Shown one piece after another: positions 1 to 8,638 of a stretch of 64,000 bases of DNA. Location of the stretch: assembly GCA_035353615.1 (NCBI GenBank), contig DAOPZY010000014.1:6683-70682 (forward strand), given 5' to 3'. How positions within the stretch are numbered: position 1 is the stretch's first letter; the number at the start of each line of letters is the position of its first letter. Both the position numbers and the translations under genes were made by a program. The stretch comes from CAXXOK01 sp035353615. GTDB taxonomy: Bacteria > Bacillota > Clostridia > Christensenellales > Aristaeellaceae. Under the pieces are notes generated by a model. The model had not been told where the DNA came from and ran no database searches. It saw only the letters and a program-made list of their open reading frames with translations.

Positions 1-32
1 CCGTGGAAAACGACGCCGAAGTGTTGAACTAA
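1..32 (+). CDS. 3' end of an unidentified gene (partial)
   Basis: The frame starting at base 3 reads VENDAEVLN and stops at TAA (30-32), just before a strong terminator. Only ten codons are in the window, so the product cannot be identified. In many Clostridia the gene before scfA is yajC, which would fit a short acidic tail, but this is a guess from known gene order. Confidence 0.5.
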   Translation, partial: VENDAEVLN

Positions 33-54
33 CCCAATATACCGTTCACAGAAA

Positions 55-77
55 CCCCCGCGGCCCGCGGGGGTTTT
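55..77 (+). terminator. Rho-independent terminator
   Basis: A GC-only stem (CCCCCGCGG with CCGCGGGGG, one-base loop) is followed by TTTT. It closes the partial upstream gene and separates it from the scfA promoter. Confidence 0.8.
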
Positions 78-177
78 CCCGCGCCCGCGCACCCGTACCC
101 CAGTACATTCCTACCCCTTTCACTCCGTTTGAGGCGACTCCGCTCCGGGGAAGTTGCCTGAAAGTTGCCCGTCAGCA

Positions 178-206
178 TTGTAATGCAAAGGCTTTTGTTG
201 TATAAT
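178..206 (+). promoter_or_regulatory. Sigma-A promoter of scfA
   Basis: TTGTAA (178-183), a 17-base spacer and a perfect TATAAT (201-206). This leaves a leader of about 30 bases before the scfA ATG. Confidence 0.75.
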
Positions 207-241
207 CAATCCGTTAGCTTATCGGATGGAGGGATTTTTTT

Positions 242-433
242 ATGAAACATATCAAAACTGTTGCCGAACCCTGCCTGCGCCAGTCTCTTGCCCACGGCGG
301 CTGCGGCGAATGCCAGAGCTCCTGCCAGAGCGCCTGCAAAACCAGCTGCACCGTGGCCAACCAGAGCTGCCAGAGCCGCGATCAGCAAGTTCTTGCCGGC
401 CGCGATGGCAAAACCAACCGCGCTGCCAAGTGA
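242..433 (+). CDS. scfA: SCIFF family ribosomal peptide precursor (six cysteines in forty-five)
   Basis: A 63-residue peptide beginning MKHIKTV, with the hallmark Cys ladder at residues 21, 24, 28, 32, 36 and 43 (GCGECQSSCQSACKTSC, then CTVANQSC). SCIFF is the nearly universal clostridial RiPP precursor; its maturase links Cys thiols to alpha carbons of threonines. The maturase gene follows. GGAGGG (228-233) lies 8 bases before the ATG. Two oddities: a seventh Cys at residue 11 in the leader, and about 20 residues (SRDQQVLAGRDGKTNRAAK) after the last Cys, where family members known to me usually stop within a few residues. The biological role of mature SCIFF is unknown. Confidence 0.95.
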   Translation: MKHIKTVAEPCLRQSLAHGGCGECQSSCQSACKTSCTVANQSCQSRDQQVLAGRDGKTNRAAK

Positions 434-456
434 GTTTCGTTTTCGGGTATTGAAGC

Positions 457-526
457 AAAAGTCCCTGTTGCACGCTTGACGCGCGAGAAAAGGCTTGTCG
501 CGCCAACCGGGTAAGAGGGACTTTTT
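457..526 (+). terminator. Terminator/attenuator between scfA and scfB
   Basis: AAAAGTCCCT (457-466) pairs with AGGGACTTTT (516-525) and T-run follows; inside it GCGCGA (481-486) pairs with TCGCGC (498-503). This branched hairpin probably lets the short peptide gene be expressed more than the maturase gene, which lies about 200 bases further with no clear promoter. Confidence 0.65.
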
Positions 527-724
527 AGCATGCTCCCGGGGCAAAATGAACGCCCCTAGCGCAGCCCTGCGGCAAACGGCGCAGGTAGGGACCTGCCTTT
601 TGCGCGTATTGGCGGCGCGCCCGCTGTAAATACAGCCTTGCCTTGTTCGGCGGCTTATCGTCAGGATACCGCTTTGCCCCTATGGGCCGTTTGGGCGCGT
701 AGGGCCATGAAAGGAGAAATTGTT

Positions 725-2119
725 TTGATTCATTTATTCCGTGCGCTGGATAAGCCAATGGCGCTGGATGTGGGCAGCGGCGCGGTACACGCGCTGGACG
801 CGCTGGCCTACAGCGCGTTGGAAATTTTGACGCAGGAACCTTCTGTTTCGGATGAGGATATCGTGGCCCGGCTTTCGGAAACCTTTCCCGCGCAGGAGGC
901 CGCCGAAACAGTGGAAGAACTGCGGGAACTGATCCGGATGGGCTATCTGGATACCCCGGATGATTATGACGAGGTGGAGCTGATGGATACCGGCGTTGTG
1001 AAGGCCATGTGCCTGCACGCCGCCCACGACTGCAACCTCCGCTGCCAGTATTGCTTTGCCGATACCGGCGAGTTTCATATGCGCAACCGCGCCCTGCTGT
1101 CCGAACAGACCGGCAAAAAGGCGCTGGACTGGCTGGTTGCGCACAGCGGCAACCGCCGCAATCTGGAAGTTGATTTTTTTGGCGGCGAACCGCTGATGAA
1201 TTTCCCGGTGATTGAAAAGCTGGTCGCCTACGGCCGCGAGCTTGAAAAACAGGCGCACAGGCATTTCAAATTCACCACCACCACCAACGCCGTGGCCATG
1301 ACGGATGAAATGATGGACTTCATGAACCGGGAGATGGATAACGTGGTTATCTCCATCGACGGCCGGCGCGAGGTGCATGACCGCATGCGCCCTACCCCCA
1401 ACGGCAAGGGCAGTTATGACCTGATTATTGATAAAGCCAAAAAGTTTGTTCGCCTGCGGGACCAGAAACAGTATTATCTGCGCGGCACGTTTACGCGTTA
1501 CAACCTGGATTTTGGCAAGGATGTGCTTCACTTGGCGGACGAGGGTTTCGAGCAGCTCTCCATTGAGCCGGTCGTGACCACGCCGGATAAGCCGTACGCC
1601 ATTCGGGAGCAGGACCTGCCCGCCGTGTTTGCCGAATATGAATCGCTGGGCAAAGAGTTTTTGAAGCGCCGCGCGGATGGCCGGTGGTTTAACTTTTTCC
1701 ACTTCATGGTGGACCTGACCGGCGGCCCGTGCCTGAAAAAAAGACTGACCGGCTGCGGCGCGGGGAACGAATACGTTGCGGTTACGCCGGAAGGCGATAT
1801 TTACCCCTGCCACCAGTTTGTGGGGCGCGAGGGCATGCGGATGGGCTCGGTGCTGGACGGCACGTTTGATACCGCCATGCAGAACCGTTTTAAGCAAAAC
1901 CATGTGCTCAACAAAGAAAAGTGCCGGGACTGCTGGGCGCGTTTCTATTGCAGCGGCGGTTGCGCGGCCAATGCCCATGCCTTCAACGGCGATATTTCCA
2001 AACCGTATGATCTGGAATGCCAGATGGAGCGCAAACGGCTGGAATGCGCGATGGCGATCTTCGCGACCGAGCACGGCGAGGCGGAGCCGGCGGCGGCAGA
2101 CGACCGGAAGGATTCCTGA
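725..2119 (+). CDS. scfB: SCIFF maturase, radical SAM/SPASM thioether synthase
   Basis: 464 residues from a TTG start at 725, chosen because AAAGGAG (709-715) precedes it and the product then begins MIHLFRALDK, as family members do. A RiPP-recognition-like N-terminal part is followed by the radical SAM core with CxxxCxxC at C103, C107 and C110 (DCNLRCQYC) for the SAM-binding 4Fe-4S cluster. A C-terminal SPASM domain carries further Cys ligands (CGAGNEY, YPCHQF, CRDCWARFYCSGGC). It is expected to install Cys-Thr thioether bridges in the scfA peptide in the cytoplasm. Length is normal for the family. Confidence 0.95.
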   Translation: MIHLFRALDKPMALDVGSGAVHALDALAYSALEILTQEPSVSDEDIVARLSETFPAQEAAETVEELRELIRMGYLDTPDDYDEVELMDTGVVKAMCLHAAHDCNLRCQYCFADTGEFHMRNRALLSEQTGKKALDWLVAHSGNRRNLEVDFFGGEPLMNFPVIEKLVAYGRELEKQAHRHFKFTTTTNAVAMTDEMMDFMNREMDNVVISIDGRREVHDRMRPTPNGKGSYDLIIDKAKKFVRLRDQKQYYLRGTFTRYNLDFGKDVLHLADEGFEQLSIEPVVTTPDKPYAIREQDLPAVFAEYESLGKEFLKRRADGRWFNFFHFMVDLTGGPCLKKRLTGCGAGNEYVAVTPEGDIYPCHQFVGREGMRMGSVLDGTFDTAMQNRFKQNHVLNKEKCRDCWARFYCSGGCAANAHAFNGDISKPYDLECQMERKRLECAMAIFATEHGEAEPAAADDRKDS

Positions 2120-2206
2120 ACCGAATTTGTGAACGGAGAACTTTCGCGGGTTCTTAAAATTTCTAAACATTCTTCATGGGTCGTTCACGAAGCGGACAAA
2201 AATACG

Positions 2207-2215
2207 TGTTATCAT
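2207..2215 (+). promoter_or_regulatory. Probable extended -10 promoter of the HtrA gene
   Basis: TGT-TATCAT (2207-2215) has the TG of an extended -10 element. No convincing -35 is seen at the right distance. It lies 27 bases before the HtrA ATG. Confidence 0.4.
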
Positions 2216-2242
2216 GACAGCGTAGTAAGGAGGGAACCAACC

Positions 2243-3565
2243 ATGATGAATACTACGAAGAAAAAACTCTATGGTGCTCTTGCGGTGGCCTTGACGATGA
2301 TGATGATGGTAGTCGGCGCAACGGTAGCCCTTGGCCAGTGGAATACCAAGGCGACTGCGGAAGCCGTGACGGTTTCCGAAAATGCGACGGTTGTGACCAG
2401 TCCCTTTACTGAGGCGGTCGCCAAGGTGAAAGACAGCGTTGTCGGCGTGAACAACTATACCAACGTATCCCAGAACAACTATTACGGTTTCGGCGATTTC
2501 TTCGGAAACGGCAACAGTTTTGGGGACAACGGCGGCAGTGACAACAGCGGCAGCGGCAATAGCGGCAGCAGCAGCGACAGCGGCACCAACAGCCGTGAAG
2601 TTCTGCAAAGCAGCGGCAGCGGCGTCGTTGTAGCCGACGGGTATGTGCTGACCAACTACCACGTGGTGGAAGGCGCTTCCTCGCTGGAAGTGACCTCCGG
2701 CGACAAGACTTATACCGCGACCGTTGTCGGCTCGGATGAGAACCTCGACCTGGCTGTGCTCAAGGTAGACAAGCTCGACCTTACGCCGGTTACCCTTGGC
2801 GACAGTGACAAACTGAGCGTCGGCGACTGGGCGATCTGCATCGGCAACCCGCTGTCCTTTACGGGCACGACGACCGTTGGCGTGATCTCCGCCCTGAACC
2901 GTGAAGTCGCCAGCGAAAACTATGACCAGTATGGCCTGCGTCAGGATGATGCGAACAAGATGATCCAGACGGACGCGGCCATCAACGCGGGCAACAGCGG
3001 CGGCGGTATGTTCAACGTGGCGGGCGAGCTGATCGGCGTGCCGAGCATGAAGTACACCGGCTCGTACTACTCCACCACGTCCGTGGAAGGCATTGGCATG
3101 GCGATCCCGATCAATGTGGCTAAACCGCTGATTAACGATGTGCTGGCGGGCAAAACCACTTCGACGGATCAAAGCACCAGCGCCTCCGGCAGCGCGAGCA
3201 GCACCGATAACTCCAAGCCTCGCATCGGCGTTACGGTGACCAACGCGACCAACTTCTCCAGCTATGCTGTGCAGCAGGGCGTGATCCCCAACGGCGCGTA
3301 TGTGACCGATGTGGAAAGCGGCTCCCCGGCGGATACGGCCGGCATCCAGAAGGGCGACATCATTGTGCAGGCGGACGGCACCGTTATCACCTCCACCTCA
3401 CAGCTGATTAGCATTCTGCAGGCCAAGAACGCGGGCGACAGCGCGGAAATCAAACTGTACCGGGCCGAAGGCATCACCGACGCCAAGAGCATCGATGATA
3501 TCAAGACCGGCGAGTACAAAGACGTAACCGTGACGCTTGCGATGCTGGACAACGTAAAGCAGTAA
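2243..3565 (+). CDS. htrA: HtrA/DegP-like membrane-anchored serine protease
   Basis: 440 residues from ATG 2243 (GGAGGG 7 bases upstream). A short cytoplasmic N terminus and one membrane segment (about 9-30) are followed by a low-complexity Gly/Ser/Asn linker (about 85-118), a trypsin-like protease domain and a C-terminal PDZ domain (about 330-430). The catalytic triad is visible: H140 (TNYHVV), D169 (NLDLAVL) and S252 (NAGNSGGG). HtrA proteins degrade or refold misfolded envelope proteins outside the membrane. The Ser motif reads GNSGGGMF, where most homologues have GNSGGP. The gene appears monocistronic. Confidence 0.93.
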   Translation: MMNTTKKKLYGALAVALTMMMMVVGATVALGQWNTKATAEAVTVSENATVVTSPFTEAVAKVKDSVVGVNNYTNVSQNNYYGFGDFFGNGNSFGDNGGSDNSGSGNSGSSSDSGTNSREVLQSSGSGVVVADGYVLTNYHVVEGASSLEVTSGDKTYTATVVGSDENLDLAVLKVDKLDLTPVTLGDSDKLSVGDWAICIGNPLSFTGTTTVGVISALNREVASENYDQYGLRQDDANKMIQTDAAINAGNSGGGMFNVAGELIGVPSMKYTGSYYSTTSVEGIGMAIPINVAKPLINDVLAGKTTSTDQSTSASGSASSTDNSKPRIGVTVTNATNFSSYAVQQGVIPNGAYVTDVESGSPADTAGIQKGDIIVQADGTVITSTSQLISILQAKNAGDSAEIKLYRAEGITDAKSIDDIKTGEYKDVTVTLAMLDNVKQ

Positions 3566-3596
3566 CCGGTTGCGGGCTTAACAAAACGGAACCAAA

Positions 3597-3630
3597 GTCA
3601 GAGGGCGCGGAGCAATCCGCGCCCTCTGAC
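3597..3630 (+). terminator. Perfect 15-bp hairpin after htrA
   Basis: GTCAGAGGGCGCGGA pairs perfectly with TCCGCGCCCTCTGAC around a GCAA (GNRA) tetraloop. No T-run follows, so it may act as terminator or as a 3'-end stabiliser. The core is repeated at 3787-3812. Confidence 0.6.
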
Positions 3631-3659
3631 TGTCAAAGAACCTGTTCTGTACAGCTACA

Positions 3660-3772
3660 ACGTAGCCCGCCGCCTGCGGCGGCATCGCTGGATGCTTACG
3701 GCTACGCCGATTGGAACGTTGGGGCGCCGCCCCAAACCCCGCTAAAGGACCTTCGGCCCTTTAGAATCCCAC
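3660..3772 (-). repeat. Dispersed GC-rich stem-loop repeat, copy 1
   Basis: Read on the minus strand this contains GGGGTTTGGGGCGGCGCCCC preceded by a small hairpin (AAAGGGCCGAAGGTCCTTT). The same arrangement recurs near 14.1, 21.0 and 46.2 kb, with 5' portions near 35.3 and 56.9 kb. It holds no gene. Confidence 0.55.
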
Positions 3773-3786
3773 CTTTTTGACAGGCT

Positions 3787-3812
3787 GAGGGCGCGGAGCA
3801 ATCCGCGCCCTC
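3787..3812 (-). terminator. Second copy of the GCAA hairpin
   Basis: GAGGGCGCGGA-GCAA-TCCGCGCCCTC, 11 paired bases, the same core as 3597-3630. It lies 55 bases beyond the stop of the minus-strand response regulator, so the two copies sit at the ends of two converging genes. No T-run is present on the minus side. Confidence 0.5.
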
Positions 3813-3866
3813 TTGGTATGCCGTCATTCCCAACCCCACCCTTTGTATGCTTGGCATCGCCCAATC

Positions 3867-5321
3867 CTAGGTCAACTTCCCCCGGTTTTCGCGGTAATCT
3901 CTGGGCGATTGGCGATAGTACTGGCTGAATACGTGCGTAAAATGCTTTGCGGAAGGAAAACCGACCAATTGCCCGATATCCTGAATTTTTGCCGACGGAT
4001 CGCCAAGCAAACGCCGCGCGGCGTCCTCCATGCGCAGTTGCAGTAAATACTGCGAATAGCTTAACCCCATTTCGCGGTGAAACAGCGAGCTGAGGTAGGC
4101 GGAGGTCACGGACAGCTGATCCGCAAGCATGGATAGGCTTACCGGTTGCGGAAAATGCAGCTGAAGGTAATCCCGCGCCTGCTGAACCAGCGCGGAGGCT
4201 GGCTTGTTTCCGGCAAGCGGCTCCGCAAACAGTGCGTCCAGCACGGCTGAAAACCAGAGCATAACCTTGTCCGGTTGGGTCGGGTCAGGGCCGGACGGCG
4301 CGGCGCGCAGGGCATGCGCCCGGGCCGCATCGCCCGCTTCACACATCATCAGCAGGAAATACGCGACGTTGAGCTGAACCCCGGCAGGAAAGTCTCCGAA
4401 TGCGGAAAGCAGACTGGCCCGGCGTTCCTCGGCGATCTGGCCAACCTCCAACGCGTCATTCAGCTGTTGCAGCATGGCTTCCAGCCGGGTTTGCGCCTGC
4501 CGCTGGCTAAAAAGCAGGCGTTCGGACAGCAGCGGAACATCCGTCGCCTGCGCTAAGCGAAGCGCGGCCTCCGCCCGCACGACGCATGCTGGGAAATCTT
4601 CGGTGGCAAGCGCGGCGTACCCCCCGTGCAGGCGGAACGTGGGGTGGGCTTCGGTAAAGCGCTGAGCGGTATGGCGGCACTCGGTTTCCACCAAAAGAGG
4701 GTCGGCTGCCGGGCATAGCACCGCCACGCATTTTGGCAGGCGCGCGCAAAAAGGCGCAAAGCTTGCCATCGCGGCCTCCTGAAGCGCGTCCAGAGTTTCC
4801 CGCATATGAGCGGCATCCGGGGTCAGGGCGGGGGCAAGCAGTAAAAACCCGGCCGATTGGCCGTTCAGCAGCCCGGCCAGCGCTGGCGCGGCGTTTGGGC
4901 CGCCTTCCAACGCCATGGCGAGCGCGCCCGTATCCTTGCTTTTGCGGGCGGCCACCACTGCCGCCATGGCGGCCAGCGCGGCGGAAAGCTCCGCTTCGTT
5001 CAGCGGTTTCAGCAGATAGTCAAACACATTCAGCCGGACAGCCGCGCGCGCATAGTCAAATTCATCATATCCGGAAAGGATCAGGATGGGCGTATCCGCA
5101 TCGGTGCGGCGAATATAGCGCGCCAGCTCCAGCCCATCCATACCGGGCATGCGGATATCCGTCAGCACCGCGTCAAAGCGTTCGTGGGCGAGCCTTTCAA
5201 TCGCTTCCATGCCGTCCGCGGCGGTCGCGCCCGCAACCCAGCCGGGGCACAGATCGCCTAGCCTGGCGGACAGATAATCGCGCATCAGGGCTTCGTCCTC
5301 CACAATTAAAGCCCGGTACAT
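3867..5321 (-). CDS. YesN-type response regulator with AraC DNA-binding domain
   Basis: 484 residues from ATG 5321, preceded by AAAGGGGG. The N-terminal receiver (1-120) begins MYRALIVEDE and has the phosphoacceptor D55 (LTDIRMPGMDG). The C-terminal ~100 residues form an AraC/XylS double helix-turn-helix (LSMLADQLSVTSAYLSSLF, then GQLVGFPSAKHFTHVF). The start overlaps the end of the histidine kinase gene by 16 bases, so the pair is translationally coupled. By family and position it most likely activates the divergent sugar transporter and hydrolase operon at 7287-14000. Confidence 0.93.
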   Translation of the reverse strand: MYRALIVEDEALMRDYLSARLGDLCPGWVAGATAADGMEAIERLAHERFDAVLTDIRMPGMDGLELARYIRRTDADTPILILSGYDEFDYARAAVRLNVFDYLLKPLNEAELSAALAAMAAVVAARKSKDTGALAMALEGGPNAAPALAGLLNGQSAGFLLLAPALTPDAAHMRETLDALQEAAMASFAPFCARLPKCVAVLCPAADPLLVETECRHTAQRFTEAHPTFRLHGGYAALATEDFPACVVRAEAALRLAQATDVPLLSERLLFSQRQAQTRLEAMLQQLNDALEVGQIAEERRASLLSAFGDFPAGVQLNVAYFLLMMCEAGDAARAHALRAAPSGPDPTQPDKVMLWFSAVLDALFAEPLAGNKPASALVQQARDYLQLHFPQPVSLSMLADQLSVTSAYLSSLFHREMGLSYSQYLLQLRMEDAARRLLGDPSAKIQDIGQLVGFPSAKHFTHVFSQYYRQSPRDYRENRGKLT

Positions 5322-7099
5322 GAAACGCCCCCTTTCCACGGCAGGTGAAGGGTTACCCGCGTACCCTCCCCCGGGGTTGATTCGATGGTTAAGCCGTATG
5401 GCTCGCCAAATTTCAACTTAACCCGCCGCGCGATGTTAATCAGCCCAACGCCCGTATCGCCGGGCTGCGGCTCCACGGTTGGCGCGGCGATGGATTCGCG
5501 CAGGGCGGCAAGCGTGGCTTGGCTCATGCCAATGCCATTATCCGCAACGGTAATTTGCAGCTCGGTTTCAGTTTGCGCAATGCTGAGCGCAATGTGCGTT
5601 TGCCCCCGCTTCGGCTCGCAACCGTGCACAAGCGCGTTTTCCACCAGCGGCTGCACGGTTAGCGCAGGCAAGGGTTCATCCTCCCACGCGCCCGGGGCCG
5701 GCAGGGTGTAGCTGAGCGTGCTGTAGCGCTTCTGTTGCAGGGTCAGGTAGCTTTCCACAATTTTCATTTCCGCGCGCAGGGTGATGTCCCGGTCGGCGTT
5801 GACCATGCCGCGCAGCAGGGTCGCCAACATGTCGATGCACTGAACCGCCTCGTCCCCTCGCTGGGTCATAATGAGCAGGTGGATGGTGTTGAGCGCGTTA
5901 AACAGAAAATGCGGGCGAATCTGATTGCACAGCGCGGCGTACTGGGCTTCCTTTTCCAGATAGCGCGCCTCGTACACCTGCCGGGTCAGCAGGTTGTTGC
6001 GCTCCATCTCACGGCGAATCTGATCCACCATTTCATTAAACGATCCGGCCAGATAGGCAAGTTCATCGCGGCCCACGACGTTTGCGTGCACCGTGAGGTC
6101 GCCGGTTTGCGCGGTTTTCATCAGCGCGGTGATTTGGAAAATAGGCTTAAGAAACTGTTTAACCAGCGGCACCGTAATCAGCACGCCAAGCGCCGCGCAA
6201 AGGATCGCCAGCAGGTAGGCTTTGTTGCGGGCCTGCGCGGCCGCGCCGGTGAGCGTTTGCATGGAGTGCACGTCAATAATGCGCCAGTCGGTCACATGCA
6301 GGGCCTGCACGTTAACCAGATAATCGCAACGCCCTGCCCTAAAGCAGAAGGTGGTCGCGGCGGGCTGCTGCGCGCCGGCCGCCATTACGGCTTTGAGGAT
6401 GCCTTCGCCGCCCGTGCGGTCGTTGTGGTAAATTTCGCTGTCGGAGCTGTCCAGAATAAACAGCGCGCTACCTTCGCCTGTGCTGGCGCGGTCGCATACG
6501 GCTTTGATGCCGTTGTAGTTCGCGTCCACACGGATCACGCCAAGCACGGTGCCGCTGTTGCGGGTGCTGTTGATGCGCTGCACAATGGAAAACACGGAGA
6601 GCGTTGTTTTTCCCTGCGTTTCCGTGTGCGCGGGGAGGAACGCGGCGTCCTCGTCGGCTAACGCCTGCCGGTACCAATCCGCTTGCTGGTAATCCCGGGG
6701 AATATCGGCGCTGTAACGGGTTTTACTGCTGGAGTAAACCTCGTCGCTCAGGATATGCGCGCGAAGGATGTCGCTTCGCGGCAGCGTCATCACCTCGGTC
6801 AGGTAATCCTCAATGGCGCGGCGTTTGGAGAGCTTTTCAGCGGCTGTGGCCGGTACGGATTCCAGCGCCTCCATGACCCGCTTGTTATAGTAGGGCGAAA
6901 GGCAGAGGCGGAACAGCTCGTCCAGATAGGTATCCACGTTGATGCCCAATTGCAGGAGCAACTGTTGCGTGTTTTGGGTGCTCTGCTCAATCAGGTCCGC
7001 GCTGTAATTCTGGTAGGTGAGCACCGTGACGGCGAGCACGGAAATCAGGATCAGCGCGGATATCATCATCAGCAGCTTTTGCTTTACGCTTCGTCTCAA
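5306..7099 (-). CDS. YesM/LytS-type sensor histidine kinase
   Basis: 597 residues from a TTG start at 7099; GGGAGGG sits 6 bases upstream and no in-frame ATG fits better. A membrane segment (about 9-28), a large extracytoplasmic Cache-like sensor, a second membrane segment (about 294-313), HAMP (about 314-366) and a His_kinase domain with H397 in QIRPHFLFNALNTI are followed by a HATPase domain (ENALVHGCEP, DNGIGM, GVGLINI). It probably senses a sugar, or a sugar-loaded binding protein, and phosphorylates the overlapping regulator. Confidence 0.93.
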   Translation of the reverse strand: MRRSVKQKLLMMISALILISVLAVTVLTYQNYSADLIEQSTQNTQQLLLQLGINVDTYLDELFRLCLSPYYNKRVMEALESVPATAAEKLSKRRAIEDYLTEVMTLPRSDILRAHILSDEVYSSSKTRYSADIPRDYQQADWYRQALADEDAAFLPAHTETQGKTTLSVFSIVQRINSTRNSGTVLGVIRVDANYNGIKAVCDRASTGEGSALFILDSSDSEIYHNDRTGGEGILKAVMAAGAQQPAATTFCFRAGRCDYLVNVQALHVTDWRIIDVHSMQTLTGAAAQARNKAYLLAILCAALGVLITVPLVKQFLKPIFQITALMKTAQTGDLTVHANVVGRDELAYLAGSFNEMVDQIRREMERNNLLTRQVYEARYLEKEAQYAALCNQIRPHFLFNALNTIHLLIMTQRGDEAVQCIDMLATLLRGMVNADRDITLRAEMKIVESYLTLQQKRYSTLSYTLPAPGAWEDEPLPALTVQPLVENALVHGCEPKRGQTHIALSIAQTETELQITVADNGIGMSQATLAALRESIAAPTVEPQPGDTGVGLINIARRVKLKFGEPYGLTIESTPGEGTRVTLHLPWKGGVSCTGL

Positions 7100-7123
7100 C
7101 GGCCATCCCTCCCATGTGCGTTC

Positions 7124-7152
7124 ATTATACTGTGGCAAAACCGCCATTGCAA
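7124..7152 (-). promoter_or_regulatory. Sigma-A promoter of the histidine kinase/regulator operon
   Basis: On the minus strand: TTGCAA (7152-7147), 17-base spacer, TATAAT (7129-7124). It places the start of transcription about 20 bases before the TTG start codon. Confidence 0.8.
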
Positions 7153-7227
7153 CGGCGGACGGACCGGAACCAAAAAACTGACACCTAAAGTGTAAAATCA
7201 CGGTATTTCTCTTTACAAAAAGTTACG

Positions 7228-7233
7228 TATAAT
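7228..7233 (+). promoter_or_regulatory. -10 element of the sugar-binding protein operon
   Basis: A perfect TATAAT lacks a recognisable -35 at 16-18 bases (TTTACA lies only 10 bases away). A poor -35 is typical of promoters that need an AraC-type activator, which fits the divergent regulator pair. Confidence 0.45.
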
Positions 7234-7286
7234 GGAATTATCAAGCGACGCCCCCTCAGGGAGGCGTACAAAGAGGAGGAACAATC

Positions 7287-8540
7287 ATGAAAAAGGCACT
7301 GGCATTGGTGCTGGCACTCGCGTTGTGCCTGACGGCGATGACCGCCGTGGCCGACACCAAGGTGAACTTCTTTACCGGCAAAATCGAAACCATCGACCTG
7401 CTCAACGGCATTATCGACGAGTTTAACGCCGCTAACCCGGGCATTGTGGTGGAGCAGGAGTATCAGAACGACGCAAGCTCCATTATCAAGGTGAAATTTG
7501 CCAGCGGCGAAGTGCCCGACATTATGACCACCTATGAGCAGGAGTTTGTGGATCAGGGCAAATATCTGGACCTGAGCGCTATGAACGAGTGGTGGGACCG
7601 GCTGGTTCCCTCCATGCGGGATAACTGCACCGATCTGAAAACCGGCAAGCAGTTCCGCGTTTGCACCAACATGACGATGGCCGGTTTTTTCTACAACAAG
7701 GAAATTTTCGCAAAGCTCGGGCTGACCACGGCCACCACGTGGGATGAGTTTGTCTCGAACCTGAAAACCATCAAGGAACAAATGCCCGATGTGACCCCGT
7801 GGTTCATCTTTGGCAAGGAAGCCTGGCACCTGGGCCACCTGATTGAGTTTATCCCGCACGGTTACCTGAAGCAGACGCTGGGCGCGCTGGAATGCAAAAA
7901 GGCGATGCTGGCCAACGACAGCGCCAAGCTCAACTTTGGCGCGGCGGACGGCGCTATGGCGGTCTTTGCGCAAAACCTGCTCGATTTGCAGGCGAACGGC
8001 CTCATTAACGAGGATGTGCTGACCGCGACCAGCGACAACTGTGTGGAAGCGTTTGTGACCGGCAAAGCGGCGATGTTCTCCAACGGCATGTGGGCGCTTT
8101 CCGGCCTGCTGGAAGCCAACCCGGACATGGCGGATAAGATCGGCTTCGCGCCCTACCCCGCCTACATGCCCGACAGCAAACCGGTCGTGCTCTGCGCGGA
8201 GGACAGCGGCTACTCCATCTCCGCGACCAGCCAGAACGTGGACGCGGCCAAGGCGTTCCTGACCTACCTGTTCAGCGCCGACAACCAGAAGAAGTATAGC
8301 GAAGCGCTCGGCTCTCCCAGCGCCTTTACCGATGTGGACGCCAACTGGGCGCCCGCGGGGTTCGCGGCGGAAGTCAAGGATGTGCTCAACAGCGCGGTGA
8401 ACATTGGCTTTACCAATGAAAAGCCGGCCGGCTTCAGCGGCGACGATGCGGGCCGCATGGTGCAGGATCTGCTGGCGGGCACCTACGATGCGCAAAGCTT
8501 CGCCAAAGCGTACGAAAAAGCTTGGAACGAAGGCTTCTAA
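7287..8540 (+). CDS. Sugar ABC transporter, extracellular solute-binding protein (family 1)
   Basis: 417 residues; GAGGAGG lies 9 bases upstream of the ATG. A Sec signal peptide (about 1-22, ending AMTAVADT) has no clear lipobox. The mature part has the family 1 solute-binding pattern (TGKIETIDLLNGIIDEFNA near the start, GKAAMFSNGMWAL in the hinge, VVLCAEDSGYSIS). It would deliver an oligosaccharide to the two permeases that follow. The GH66 enzyme in the operon suggests isomalto-oligosaccharides or dextran fragments as substrate; that is inference. Confidence 0.92.
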   Translation: MKKALALVLALALCLTAMTAVADTKVNFFTGKIETIDLLNGIIDEFNAANPGIVVEQEYQNDASSIIKVKFASGEVPDIMTTYEQEFVDQGKYLDLSAMNEWWDRLVPSMRDNCTDLKTGKQFRVCTNMTMAGFFYNKEIFAKLGLTTATTWDEFVSNLKTIKEQMPDVTPWFIFGKEAWHLGHLIEFIPHGYLKQTLGALECKKAMLANDSAKLNFGAADGAMAVFAQNLLDLQANGLINEDVLTATSDNCVEAFVTGKAAMFSNGMWALSGLLEANPDMADKIGFAPYPAYMPDSKPVVLCAEDSGYSISATSQNVDAAKAFLTYLFSADNQKKYSEALGSPSAFTDVDANWAPAGFAAEVKDVLNSAVNIGFTNEKPAGFSGDDAGRMVQDLLAGTYDAQSFAKAYEKAWNEGF

Positions 8541-8568
8541 ACCAATACGATCGCCAGATCGAAGGGGG

Positions 8569-8595
8569 AAAGGCGTCTTAACCAAAGGCGCCTTT
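8569..8595 (+). terminator. Hairpin between binding protein and permease genes
   Basis: AAAGGCG (8569-8575) pairs with CGCCTTT (8589-8595) and TTCC follows. It is probably a weak attenuator or mRNA stabiliser, giving more binding protein than permease. Confidence 0.4.
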
Positions 8596-8638
8596 TCCTT
8601 TCCCGGGGTTTGGCAACAAACGGCAAAGGGTGATGGGC

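Noticed and set aside
734..2170. Long minus-strand reading frame (478 codons) over scfB
   Set aside because: It is the mirror of a certain radical SAM gene; GC-rich third positions keep the opposite strand open.
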